Part shown: in pieces, positions 1 through 7,172 of the stretch
Layout of the letters: each line of letters begins with the position of its first letter
Numbering within the stretch: the first letter of the stretch is position 1
Assembly (NCBI GenBank): GCA_034411635.1
Contig: DAOUML010000114.1
Location: 1-19,737, forward strand
Direction of reading: 5' to 3'
Source: UBA8950 sp034411635
GTDB lineage: Bacteria; Chloroflexota; Anaerolineae; Anaerolineales; Villigracilaceae
DNA length: 19,737 nt
Notes under the pieces: model-generated
The model's input: only the letters and a program-made list of their open reading frames with translations
Database searches by the model: none
What the model was told of the DNA's origin: nothing
Position numbers and translations under genes: made by a program

Positions 1-81
1 GTCAGGGAGCAGGCGCGGGAAGTGTACATCCACCACACTGCCGCGCACCGAGTGAATGGTGCCGATGTTCTCTGTGGTCAT
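1..81 (-). CDS. atpD: F-type ATP synthase beta subunit, N-terminal fragment
   Basis: Only the first 27 residues are in the window; the gene continues beyond base 1. The visible part contains GTIHSVRGSVVDVHFP, which matches the N-terminal beta-barrel of F1 ATPase beta subunits, the catalytic subunit of the rotary ATP synthase. The RGSVVDV wording (instead of the usual IGPVVDV) resembles the alternative N-ATPase type beta subunit, often linked to Na+ transport, but 27 residues cannot settle this. There is no Shine-Dalgarno sequence before the ATG. A TACAAT box lies 7 bases upstream, so the message may be leaderless. The gene is divergent from the SLC13-type permease. An alpha subunit or V-type ATPase B subunit is less likely given the RGSVVDV context. 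Confidence 0.72.
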   Translation of the reverse strand, partial: MTTENIGTIHSVRGSVVDVHFPRLLPD

Positions 82-88
82 GGAGAAT

Positions 89-94
89 ATTGTA
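89..94 (-). promoter_or_regulatory. -10 box for a possibly leaderless atpD-type transcript
   Basis: On the minus strand this reads TACAAT (5 of 6 to the consensus), preceded by GCGG. Seven bases separate it from the ATG at 81, so the expected transcription start coincides with the start codon. No convincing -35 hexamer is visible. Confidence 0.45.
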
Positions 95-126
95 CCGCAA
101 ATCACGAATGGGGGATTTAGAATGAT

Positions 127-154
127 GAATGCAGAAGGATGAAGGATGAAGAAG
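127..154 (+). repeat. heptanucleotide tandem repeat, about four units
   Basis: Four adjacent 7-base units can be read: GAATGCA, GAAGGAT, GAAGGAT and GAAGAAG. The two middle units are identical. An upstream in-frame ATG at 146 falls inside the array, which argues against its use as the start of the permease gene. Confidence 0.55.
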
Positions 155-197
155 GTTTGTTGGTTGGTGTTCAGGCTTTTTCCGGTTATTTTATCAT

Positions 198-207
198 CGG
201 GTAAAAT
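198..207 (+). promoter_or_regulatory. possible -10 element CGGGTAAAAT before the permease gene
   Basis: CGGGTAAAAT resembles CGGGTATAAT found before two other genes at 4928 and 17931. If it works as a -10, the leader would be only about 13 bases, with the Shine-Dalgarno sequence at its very 5' end, so the assignment is tentative. Confidence 0.3.
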
Positions 208-226
208 CTTTACAGGAGGAACCGCC

Positions 227-2572
227 ATGACCGCTGAAATTATTTTTGTACTTTCCATTCTGTTTGCCGCCATCGTTCTTTTTATCACCGGCATTTTCCG
301 CATGGATATTACCGCCCTGCTTGTCCTCTTGGTGCTCGGTTTTAGCGGGTTGGTCGAACCGTCGCAGGCAGTGGCCGGGTTTGGCAACGCGGCAGTAATC
401 ACTGTTTGGGCGATGTATATTTTGTCTGCCGGGCTAACCCGCACCGGTATTGCCAGCCTGATTGGGGCGCAGTTATTGAAGTTCGCGCGTGAGAGCGAAG
501 CGCGCCTGATTGCCCTGTTGATGACGGTTACAGCGATTCTCTCATCGTTTATGAACAACGTCGGCGTGGCGGCCATGTTCCTGCCGATTACGCTTGAGAT
601 TGCACGCCGCACCAAGCGTCCGCCCTCGCGCCTACTCCTGCCGATGGCGTATGGTTCGCTGCTGGGCGGTCTTATCCTGCTGATTGGCACTTCCAGCAAC
701 TTGATTGTGCGTGATGTGATGCGCGAGGCCGGCTACACCCCGCTGGGGATTTTCGACTTTGCCCCTGGCGGACTGTTGATTTTGCTGCTCAGCGTGCTGT
801 ATATGACCCTGATTGGTCGTCACTTTCTACCGGTTCGTCAGACGCCCCAGGCCCTTTCTGCTGACGATTCTGGCGAGACCAATTCGCTCCAGTACGATCT
901 GGAAGAACGTCTGGCGATGCTGATCCTGCCGGATGACAGCCCGCTTATCGGAAAAACACTGATCGAGAGCCGAATTGGACGGGCCCTGGGCCTAAACATT
1001 TTGAGCATTCAGCGTAAAAAAGGCCGCGGCCTGACCGCTGAGCCGAATACCATTTTGGAAGGTGGCGACCGTCTTTTGGTGCTCGGACGCTTGGAGCGTA
1101 TTGATGAGGTCAGCCAGCGTCCCATGTTTAACATTCAGGATGATAAGCCAGCCATTGAGCGGCTACTCAGCGGCAACGTTGGCCTGGCAGAATTTTGCGT
1201 TATCGAAGATTCGCCGTTTGCATCCAGAACCGTGGCTGAAATTGGCTTCCGCCAGCGGCACGAGGTTAATGTACTGGCAATTCGTAAGGGCGAGATGGTG
1301 CGCCGCACCAATTTGCAAGATATCACCCTGAATTCTGGCGATTTCCTGCTGGTGCAAGGCCCGCTTGAGCATATCGAAACCCTGCAACACCTGCCACGTT
1401 ACAGACATCTGGGATTGAAAGACCTCGGCCCTTATCAACTCGATGACCGTTTGCTCTCGATTTGTATTCCAGAAAATTCTTCGCTTATTGGTCAAACGCT
1501 GGCCGAATCGCGCCTGGGCGCGGCCTATGGTCTTGCTGTGCTATGGATTGCGCGCAGCGAACAGGATTGGCATCTGCCCAATCCTGCTCTGCGTTTGCAG
1601 GCCGGCGATTTGCTGGTGGTGGGTGGCAGACCGCTGGATATTGAAGTCATCAAAGGCTTGCAGACCTTGCAGGTTGAACGCCATGTCGATGTCAATTTGC
1701 AAAACCTGACCAGCGGCCCAGTGCAGATTGTTGAGGTCATGCTCTCGCCGCACACCTCTCTGGCAGGCAAAAATCTGCGCGAAATTCGTTTTCGTGAAAA
1801 ATTTGGTGTTTCCGTGTTGGCGATTTGGCGCGGTGAGCGTTCTTACCGTAGCAGTTTGAGTGAGTTCCCTTTGCAGCAAGGCGATGCTTTGTTGTGTTAC
1901 GGTGAACAGGAGCGTCTGAAAAACCTGGCCCGTGAGCGTGATTTTGCCGTATTGAAAATGGATTTGCAAGACAAGCCGCGTATAAACAAGGCCCCGCTAG
2001 CCGGGTTAATTATGCTCTCAGTGATTTTGGCCGCCATCTTGTTTGGTCTGCCTATTTCGTTGTCGGCTCTGGCCGGGTGTGTCTTGATGGTTTTGAGTGG
2101 CGCGCTAACCATGGACGAAGCCTACCAGTCCATCGAATGGCGTTCCATCTTTGTCATGGCGGCCATGTTGCCCCTGGGTATTGCCATGCAACAGAGCGGG
2201 GCGGCCTCCTTGCTGGGTAACCTCGTGGTGCAGTCTCTAGGCCAATATGGGCCTTCGGCCGTTTTGTTGGGCTTGTTGCTTTTTACCGCAGTCATTAATC
2301 AGTTCATGCCGAGTGCGGCGACTGCGGTCATTATGACTTCGATTGCGCTCAACACTGCCACCAGCCTGGGCATTGCGCCGCAGGCCTATGTGCTGGCGAT
2401 GGCCTACATCATCGCGGCATCCTTTCTCAGTCCGGTAGCGCATCCGGCCAACCTGATGGTGATGAGTCCTGGCGGCTATCGTTTTAGCGATTTTTTCAAG
2501 CACGGATTACCGATTGTCTTAATCGTGATTGTCATTAGTGTACTGATTTTGCCAATATTGTTCCCATATTAA
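227..2572 (+). CDS. SLC13/DASS-type permease with four RCK_C (TrkA_C) domains
   Basis: This is a 781-residue inner-membrane transporter of the divalent anion:Na+ symporter (SLC13/ion transporter) superfamily; the substrate cannot be read from the sequence. The N-terminal membrane half (about 1-205) holds SSFMNNVGVAAMFLPI and GTSSNLIV. The C-terminal half (about 588-781) holds the matching NQFMPSAATAVIMTS and HPANLMVMSP, the two helical-hairpin/anion-binding regions of the fold. Between them lie four RCK_C domains at about 225-297, 318-388, 406-478 and 497-570, each ending in a GD-LLV-like strand. Most SLC13-type proteins I know with such insertions carry two. The start at 227 follows AGGAGG at 214-219; an ATG at 146 would add 27 unlikely residues and lies in a repeat. 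Confidence 0.88.
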   Translation: MTAEIIFVLSILFAAIVLFITGIFRMDITALLVLLVLGFSGLVEPSQAVAGFGNAAVITVWAMYILSAGLTRTGIASLIGAQLLKFARESEARLIALLMTVTAILSSFMNNVGVAAMFLPITLEIARRTKRPPSRLLLPMAYGSLLGGLILLIGTSSNLIVRDVMREAGYTPLGIFDFAPGGLLILLLSVLYMTLIGRHFLPVRQTPQALSADDSGETNSLQYDLEERLAMLILPDDSPLIGKTLIESRIGRALGLNILSIQRKKGRGLTAEPNTILEGGDRLLVLGRLERIDEVSQRPMFNIQDDKPAIERLLSGNVGLAEFCVIEDSPFASRTVAEIGFRQRHEVNVLAIRKGEMVRRTNLQDITLNSGDFLLVQGPLEHIETLQHLPRYRHLGLKDLGPYQLDDRLLSICIPENSSLIGQTLAESRLGAAYGLAVLWIARSEQDWHLPNPALRLQAGDLLVVGGRPLDIEVIKGLQTLQVERHVDVNLQNLTSGPVQIVEVMLSPHTSLAGKNLREIRFREKFGVSVLAIWRGERSYRSSLSEFPLQQGDALLCYGEQERLKNLARERDFAVLKMDLQDKPRINKAPLAGLIMLSVILAAILFGLPISLSALAGCVLMVLSGALTMDEAYQSIEWRSIFVMAAMLPLGIAMQQSGAASLLGNLVVQSLGQYGPSAVLLGLLLFTAVINQFMPSAATAVIMTSIALNTATSLGIAPQAYVLAMAYIIAASFLSPVAHPANLMVMSPGGYRFSDFFKHGLPIVLIVIVISVLILPILFPY

Positions 2573-2646
2573 GCCAGAAAAAACCATAAATTTGATGCTC
2601 ATAAGCACGGAGTTTGTTCATCTTCTTTATTAACTCTCTGTAAACC

Positions 2647-2676
2647 TTGATTTTTTTTCTAACGTGGTAAGATTAT
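2647..2676 (+). promoter_or_regulatory. possible promoter for the glucan phosphorylase gene
   Basis: TTGATT at 2647-2652 and GATTAT at 2671-2676 are 18 bases apart, in an AT-rich gap of about 135 bases upstream of the start at 2709. The match to consensus is moderate, so this is a weak call. Confidence 0.3.
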
Positions 2677-2708
2677 CGCGCTATTTTCAAGGAAGGAAAA
2701 TATTAACT

Positions 2709-4871
2709 ATGAAATTCAAATCAAAAATTCCGAACCACTTTGATATGCCCCGCCGCATTGGCCGCCTGAGCGAAATGGCATACAACCTGTGGTGGGTCTG
2801 GAACCCCATTGCCCAGCGATTGTTCAATCGCATCGACAACGCCCTTTGGGAGCGTGTCAATCACAATCCAATTCTGTTTTTGCGCCAGGTCGAACGCCGC
2901 GTACTGAACGCTGCCGCACAGGATTCAAATTATTTGGAACTGTATGATAAGGTCTTCAAGGATTTTGACTCCTACCTCAACCGCGAAGACACCTGGTACG
3001 CCACCTCCCAGACCGAACACAGAGAAAATGGAATCGCCTATTTTTCTATGGAGTTTGGTCTGCACGAAACCCTGCCCATTTATTCGGGCGGCCTGGGCGT
3101 GCTGGCTGGCGACCACCTGAAAGAAGCATCCGATCTCGGCCTGCCGCTGGTGGGCGTTGGCTTGCTCTATACTGAGGGTTATTTCTCTCAGCGTATTACT
3201 GAAGATGGCTGGCAGGAAGCGATCAACAACCCGCTCAATTTCGAGGCCCTTCCGCTTTTGCCCGTTACGCAGGCCGATGGAACCCCCCTTACCTTTAGCG
3301 TTGAATTCCCCGATGGTGTGGCTACGGGCCGAGTTTGGGAAGTTCGTGTTGGTCGGATTGCCCTCTATCTGCTCGATACCAACCTGGACTCAAATCCACC
3401 GATGGCCCGGCAGCTAACCACCCGTCTGTACTGGTCTGATATTAACCTGCGCATCATGCAGGAAATTCTGCTCGGAATTGGCGGCGTGCGCGCCTTGCGC
3501 AGCCTCGGCCTCGAACCTTCCGTCTGGCACATGAACGAAGGCCATGCCGCCTTCCTAACCTTTGAGCGCGCCCGTGAGCATGTTGCCCAGGGACAGTCCT
3601 TTGCCGATGCACTGAACGAAACCCGCAAAAACAACATCTTTACCACCCACACCCCGGTTCCGGCGGGCAACGACGAATTCCCGCTTTGGCTGGTCGATAA
3701 ATACCTGTCGCATTACTGGCCCGAACTTGGCCTCGACCGCGAGCAGTTCATCGACCTGGCACGCAACCAGCAAAGTTGGGGCGAGACTTTTAGCGTGGGC
3801 GTTTTGGCCCTTCGCCACTCCGCCATGCACAATGCCGTTTCTGAACTGCACGGGCACGTTTCGCGGGATATGTGGAACTTCCTGTGGCCTGAACGCTCGG
3901 CTGAAGATGTGCCGATTACCTACGTTACCAACGGCGTTCATACTGGTACATGGATGGCGCGCCGCATCCGCGCTTTGTATGAAAAATACTTCGGCGCAGA
4001 TTGGTACGACCACCTCGCAGACCTGGATCTGTGGGAAAAAATGGACGCTATTCCCAATCTGGAACTCTGGGATGTGCGCAAACACCTCAAGCGCAAACTG
4101 GCCTTTTACATTCAGGAGCGCGCCCGGCAACGCTGGATCAAGGGCGGCGTTCACCCGGTCCAAATTCTGGCTGGTGGGGCCATGGTAGACCCCTATGTGC
4201 TGACCATTGGCTTTGCGCGCCGTTTTGCCACCTACAAACGCGCCGGCCTGGCCCTCAGCCAGTTTGATCGTTTACTTGAAATGGTAAATCGTCCTAACCA
4301 ACCGCTGCAAATCATCTTTGCCGGCAAAGCCCATCCCGCTGATGAGCCGGGCAAGGCTCTCATTCAGGAAGTTTATCGCAAGGTCAAGAAAGCCGAAAAC
4401 GGCGCGCGTATCGTCTTCCTCGAAGATTACGACATCAATCTTGCGCGTTACCTTGTTCAGGGTGTCGATGTCTGGATGAACACGCCGCGCCGCCCCAACG
4501 AAGCCAGCGGCACTTCAGGCATGAAATCTGCCATCAATGGCGGCCTTAACTTCTCTGTGCTGGATGGTTGGTGGCGCGAAGCCTATAACGGCGAAAATGG
4601 CTGGGCCATTGGCAAAGATGCCGATTTGGGTGAACAGGTGCAGGATGAAACCGACGCCGCAAGTCTCTATGATACGCTTGAGAAGGAGATTATTCCGCTT
4701 TACTACGAGCATCGTGACGCGAACGATATCCCGGTTAAGTGGGTTGAGCGCGCCAAAGAATCCATGCGCACCATTACGCCCCAGTTTAGCACCCGGCGCA
4801 TGGTTACAGAGTACACCGAGCGGCTCTATATTCCTTGTATGCCAGAAAAATCGGCCAAAACCAAAAAATAG
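2709..4871 (+). CDS. glgP: alpha-glucan (glycogen/maltodextrin) phosphorylase, GT35
   Basis: This 720-residue cytoplasmic enzyme splits alpha-1,4-glucans with phosphate to give glucose 1-phosphate, in glycogen or maltodextrin use. The N-terminal 100 residues (DMPRRIGRLSEMAYNLWWVW) match the DUF3417 region that marks the archaeal/bacterial branch of alpha-glucan phosphorylases. YFSMEFGLHETLPIYSGGLG, WHMNEGHAAF, TYVTNGVHTGTW and RRPNEASGTSGMK follow in the expected order. K606 in GTSGMK is the position of the PLP-bearing lysine of the family. Length is normal for this shorter branch. The start at 2709 has AAGGAAGG 11 bases upstream; a GTG at 2664 would add 15 residues and overlaps promoter-like sequence. 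No other glycogen genes are adjacent. Confidence 0.95.
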   Translation: MKFKSKIPNHFDMPRRIGRLSEMAYNLWWVWNPIAQRLFNRIDNALWERVNHNPILFLRQVERRVLNAAAQDSNYLELYDKVFKDFDSYLNREDTWYATSQTEHRENGIAYFSMEFGLHETLPIYSGGLGVLAGDHLKEASDLGLPLVGVGLLYTEGYFSQRITEDGWQEAINNPLNFEALPLLPVTQADGTPLTFSVEFPDGVATGRVWEVRVGRIALYLLDTNLDSNPPMARQLTTRLYWSDINLRIMQEILLGIGGVRALRSLGLEPSVWHMNEGHAAFLTFERAREHVAQGQSFADALNETRKNNIFTTHTPVPAGNDEFPLWLVDKYLSHYWPELGLDREQFIDLARNQQSWGETFSVGVLALRHSAMHNAVSELHGHVSRDMWNFLWPERSAEDVPITYVTNGVHTGTWMARRIRALYEKYFGADWYDHLADLDLWEKMDAIPNLELWDVRKHLKRKLAFYIQERARQRWIKGGVHPVQILAGGAMVDPYVLTIGFARRFATYKRAGLALSQFDRLLEMVNRPNQPLQIIFAGKAHPADEPGKALIQEVYRKVKKAENGARIVFLEDYDINLARYLVQGVDVWMNTPRRPNEASGTSGMKSAINGGLNFSVLDGWWREAYNGENGWAIGKDADLGEQVQDETDAASLYDTLEKEIIPLYYEHRDANDIPVKWVERAKESMRTITPQFSTRRMVTEYTERLYIPCMPEKSAKTKK

Positions 4872-4925
4872 TAGGCCGTTGCTGAAAATAACCTTTGCCC
4901 GGCATGGCACGAAACTTGTGATCAC

Positions 4926-4937
4926 GACGGGTATAAT
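4926..4937 (+). promoter_or_regulatory. -10 element GACGGGTATAAT before the UPF0316 pair
   Basis: The box is a perfect TATAAT preceded by GACGGG. The same 12 bases occur at 17929-17940, before a lipoprotein gene. No good -35 lies 17 bases upstream (ACGAAA). The extended upstream GGG may substitute for it, which is an inference. Confidence 0.55.
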
Positions 4938-4938
4938 A

Positions 4939-4964
4939 CAGGGCGCAGATTTACCTGCGCCCTG
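4939..4964 (+). other. perfect 10-bp inverted repeat at the transcript start
   Basis: CAGGGCGCAG at 4939-4948 pairs with CTGCGCCCTG at 4955-4964 around a six-base loop. It begins two bases after the -10 box. The expected start near 4944 would cut the left arm, so this may be an operator in DNA rather than an RNA hairpin. No T-tract follows, so it is not a typical terminator. Confidence 0.4.
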
Positions 4965-4985
4965 TATTCTTATCTCTGGAGGTTT

Positions 4986-5516
4986 ATGTTTGATTTTTTA
5001 CTTTCTCCCCAAGCTTGGCTCACGGCCTTATTTTTGTTTGCGCTTCGTGGGGTAGATGTGGGTTTGGACACTTTGCGTATTTTGTTTGTCATTCGTGGGA
5101 AAAAATCGATCGCCTGGGTGTTGGGTTTTTTTCAGGGGTTGGTTTTTGTGATTGCAATTACCTCGGTTCTGAGCAATCTCGATAATCCGCTCAATATGAT
5201 TGGTTATTCTGCTGGTTTTGCCACCGGTAACGTTGTTGGCATGATGATCGAAGAGAAGTTAGCGGTGGGGCACATTCATCTTGAAGTGGTTAGTCCGGGT
5301 TTTGGTGGCGCAATTTCGCAAACATTGCGTGATGCGGGTTTTGGCGTCACCGAAATCCCGGCGCGTGGGCGAGATGGCATGGTCAGCATTTTGAGCGTTT
5401 CGGTGCTTCGCAAGGATGTGACCACCGCACAAAAGTTGATTATGGAGAAAGACCCACGCGCTTTCATCACTTCTGAAGATGTCCGCCCACTGCGGCACGG
5501 ATTTTGGGGAGTTTAA
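4986..5516 (+). CDS. UPF0316 membrane protein (DUF5698 + DUF2179), copy 1
   Basis: This 176-residue protein has two or three hydrophobic segments in residues 8-90 (DUF5698-like) and a cytoplasmic C-terminal DUF2179-like domain with EIPARGRDGMVSILSVSVLR. DUF2179 is a small ligand-binding-like domain also found at the end of YitT-type proteins; the function of UPF0316 proteins is unknown. The start at 4986 follows GGAGG with only three bases between, which is short but is the only candidate. The stop is two bases before copy 2 and about two thirds of the residues are identical to it, so the pair arose by tandem duplication. The first transcript element appears to be the promoter at 4926. Confidence 0.85.
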   Translation: MFDFLLSPQAWLTALFLFALRGVDVGLDTLRILFVIRGKKSIAWVLGFFQGLVFVIAITSVLSNLDNPLNMIGYSAGFATGNVVGMMIEEKLAVGHIHLEVVSPGFGGAISQTLRDAGFGVTEIPARGRDGMVSILSVSVLRKDVTTAQKLIMEKDPRAFITSEDVRPLRHGFWGV

Positions 5517-5518
5517 CC

Positions 5519-6052
5519 ATGCAATTTGATGTTTTCCTTTCACCTGAAGCCTGGTTGGGCGCTTTGTTTATCTTTGCTCTGCGCCTGATTGATATGAGCC
5601 TTGATACCCTGCGCATGTTGTTTGTGGTGCGCGGGCGCAAGGTAATCGCCTGGTTTGTCGGCTTTTTCAAGTCATTTCTTTTTGTGGTTGCAATTACCTC
5701 TGTTTTGCGCGATATCAACAACCCCTTGACGATTATTGGTTACTCTGCCGGATTTGCCACCGGCGGCGTGGTTGGCATGTACATTGAATCTAAATTGGCC
5801 CTGGGCCACACCCATTTGAAAATCATCAGCACGCGTTGGGGCGCGGCTCTGGCTGAATCCTTGCGAATGGCTGGCTACGCGGTAACTGAAATTCCCGCTC
5901 GCGGTAAAGATGGCATGGTCAGCATTTTGAGCGTTTCTGTTTTACGCAAAGATGTGGCTGATGTGCAGCGCATAATCAATGAAAAAGACCCCGATGCCTT
6001 TGTCACCTCCGAAGATGTGCGCCCGCTGCGACGCGGTTATTGGCGGGCTTGA
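5519..6052 (+). CDS. UPF0316 membrane protein (DUF5698 + DUF2179), copy 2
   Basis: This 177-residue paralogue of the preceding protein has the same layout: hydrophobic N-terminal half and a DUF2179-like tail with EIPARGKDGMVSILSVSVLR. By-eye alignment gives about 118 identities in 176 positions. The most conserved parts are YSAGFATG, the DUF2179 block and TSEDVRPLR. Divergence is concentrated in membrane segments and in residues 100-125. The start at 5519 is preceded by GGGGAG; a TTG at 5504 would overlap the previous gene. Retention of two copies in one operon suggests a heteromeric or split-function pair, which is inference only. Confidence 0.85.
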   Translation: MQFDVFLSPEAWLGALFIFALRLIDMSLDTLRMLFVVRGRKVIAWFVGFFKSFLFVVAITSVLRDINNPLTIIGYSAGFATGGVVGMYIESKLALGHTHLKIISTRWGAALAESLRMAGYAVTEIPARGKDGMVSILSVSVLRKDVADVQRIINEKDPDAFVTSEDVRPLRRGYWRA

Positions 6053-6059
6053 GCAAACC

Positions 6060-6416
6060 ATGCGAATCGAAGAATCTTTTGAAATCAGCCCGCAGGAGTT
6101 GGCTGAAAAACTGAAATCTGGCGCATCTTTCTACTTGTTGGATGTACGCGAAAATTGGGAAATCAACCTTGCGAGTATACAGGATTTGCGCCTCGTCGTT
6201 CTGCCAATGAGCCAGATAGCCCGTTTGCGCGAACAAGCCTTTTCCCCCGAATTAAGCGACTTCAACGCTGAAATTGTGGTGATGTGTCATCATGGCGTGC
6301 GCTCCATGCAAGTGACCGGCTGGATGCGCTCCTTGGGCTGGAAGCGCGTCTTCAGCCTGGCGGGAGGTATTGATGATTACGCCAGCCAAATCGACCCGCA
6401 GATTGGGTTTTATTGA
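6060..6416 (+). CDS. rhodanese-domain protein
   Basis: A 118-residue single-domain rhodanese, the fold that carries sulfane sulfur on a cysteine persulfide. YLLDVRENWE at 25-34 is the typical second-strand motif. C76 in CHHGVRSM is the active-site cysteine with its loop, and LAGGIDDYA is the usual C-terminal helix start. The CHHGVRS loop resembles that of rhodanese domains attached to MoeB/ThiF-type enzymes, but no such enzyme is adjacent. The ATG at 6060 lies seven bases after the UPF0316 stop, so the gene is probably cotranscribed with the pair. No strong Shine-Dalgarno is seen. The stop overlaps the end of the opposite GT2 gene by seven bases. Confidence 0.85.
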   Translation: MRIEESFEISPQELAEKLKSGASFYLLDVRENWEINLASIQDLRLVVLPMSQIARLREQAFSPELSDFNAEIVVMCHHGVRSMQVTGWMRSLGWKRVFSLAGGIDDYASQIDPQIGFY

Positions 6417-7165
6417 GCGATGTTTTTTCTTCCAACCCGGCCGAGTTTGCGCAAATCTCGGTAATTCCAGCGCACCTGCCACACGCGAAAGGCCGCCTCG
6501 GCCTGAATTCTGAAAGACATTTTTGATTTACCCCAACGCCGATCAGCAAAATAAATTGGTATTTGCGCGAATTTATATTGCAGGCAGTAAGCCATATAAG
6601 CCATTTCTACCAGAAAGATGTAGCCACTCGATTGAATTCTATCCAGTGGCATTTCACGCAACACCTCCGAACGCCACAAGCGATAGCCGGTGGTTACATC
6701 GCGTAATTGGAAGCCGAGAATGGTGCGGGCGTAGAAGTTTCCAAAAGCCGAGAGCCATTTGCGCCAGATAGGCCAGTTTTCATCGACGCTACCCCCAGTC
6801 ACATAGCGCGAACCGAGCGCAATATCGGCCCCAGACTCGAGGGCGGCGTGCATCTCCACCAGATTGGCTGGTTCGTGCGAGAAATCTGAATCCATTTGGG
6901 CGATGGCTTGCGCGCCAGCATCCAAAGCATGTTCGATGCCTTGCAGGTAAGCGGTGCGCAAGCCGAGTTTGCCTGCGCGATGAATTACGCTGATTTTTCC
7001 GGGATGGCGCGCAGCCAATTCTGTGGCGATTTTGCCGGTTCCATCCGGACTGTTATCATCCACCACCAACAGGTGCAGGTCAAGTGGCAGGGCAAGTAAA
7101 GCGGAGAACATGCCAGGCAAGTTCTCCGCTTCGTTATAGGTTGGCAAAATTACAAAGGTACGCAA
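6410..7165 (-). CDS. GT2 glycosyltransferase, polyprenol-monophosphomannose synthase type
   Basis: A 251-residue GT-A fold enzyme of the DPM1 type, which transfers a sugar (usually mannose from GDP-mannose) to polyprenyl phosphate on the cytoplasmic face. ILPTYNEAENLP, VVDDNSPDGTG, QMDSDFSHEP (DSD at 92-94, the metal site), GSRYVTGG and DVTTGYRLWR appear in the order of the family. No C-terminal membrane segment is present, as in the DPM1 subtype without GtrA fusion. I chose a TTG start at 7165, preceded by AGGTG and placed seven bases after the response-regulator stop; another TTG at 7189 would overlap that gene. It is last in the Roadblock-V4R operon. The sugar donor is not proven by sequence. 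Confidence 0.87.
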   Translation of the reverse strand: MRTFVILPTYNEAENLPGMFSALLALPLDLHLLVVDDNSPDGTGKIATELAARHPGKISVIHRAGKLGLRTAYLQGIEHALDAGAQAIAQMDSDFSHEPANLVEMHAALESGADIALGSRYVTGGSVDENWPIWRKWLSAFGNFYARTILGFQLRDVTTGYRLWRSEVLREMPLDRIQSSGYIFLVEMAYMAYCLQYKFAQIPIYFADRRWGKSKMSFRIQAEAAFRVWQVRWNYRDLRKLGRVGRKNIAQ

Positions 7166-7172
7166 AAAACAC

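Noticed and set aside
3555..4163. 202-codon minus-strand open frame
   Set aside because: Lies wholly inside the glucan phosphorylase gene on the other strand and has no recognisable motif.
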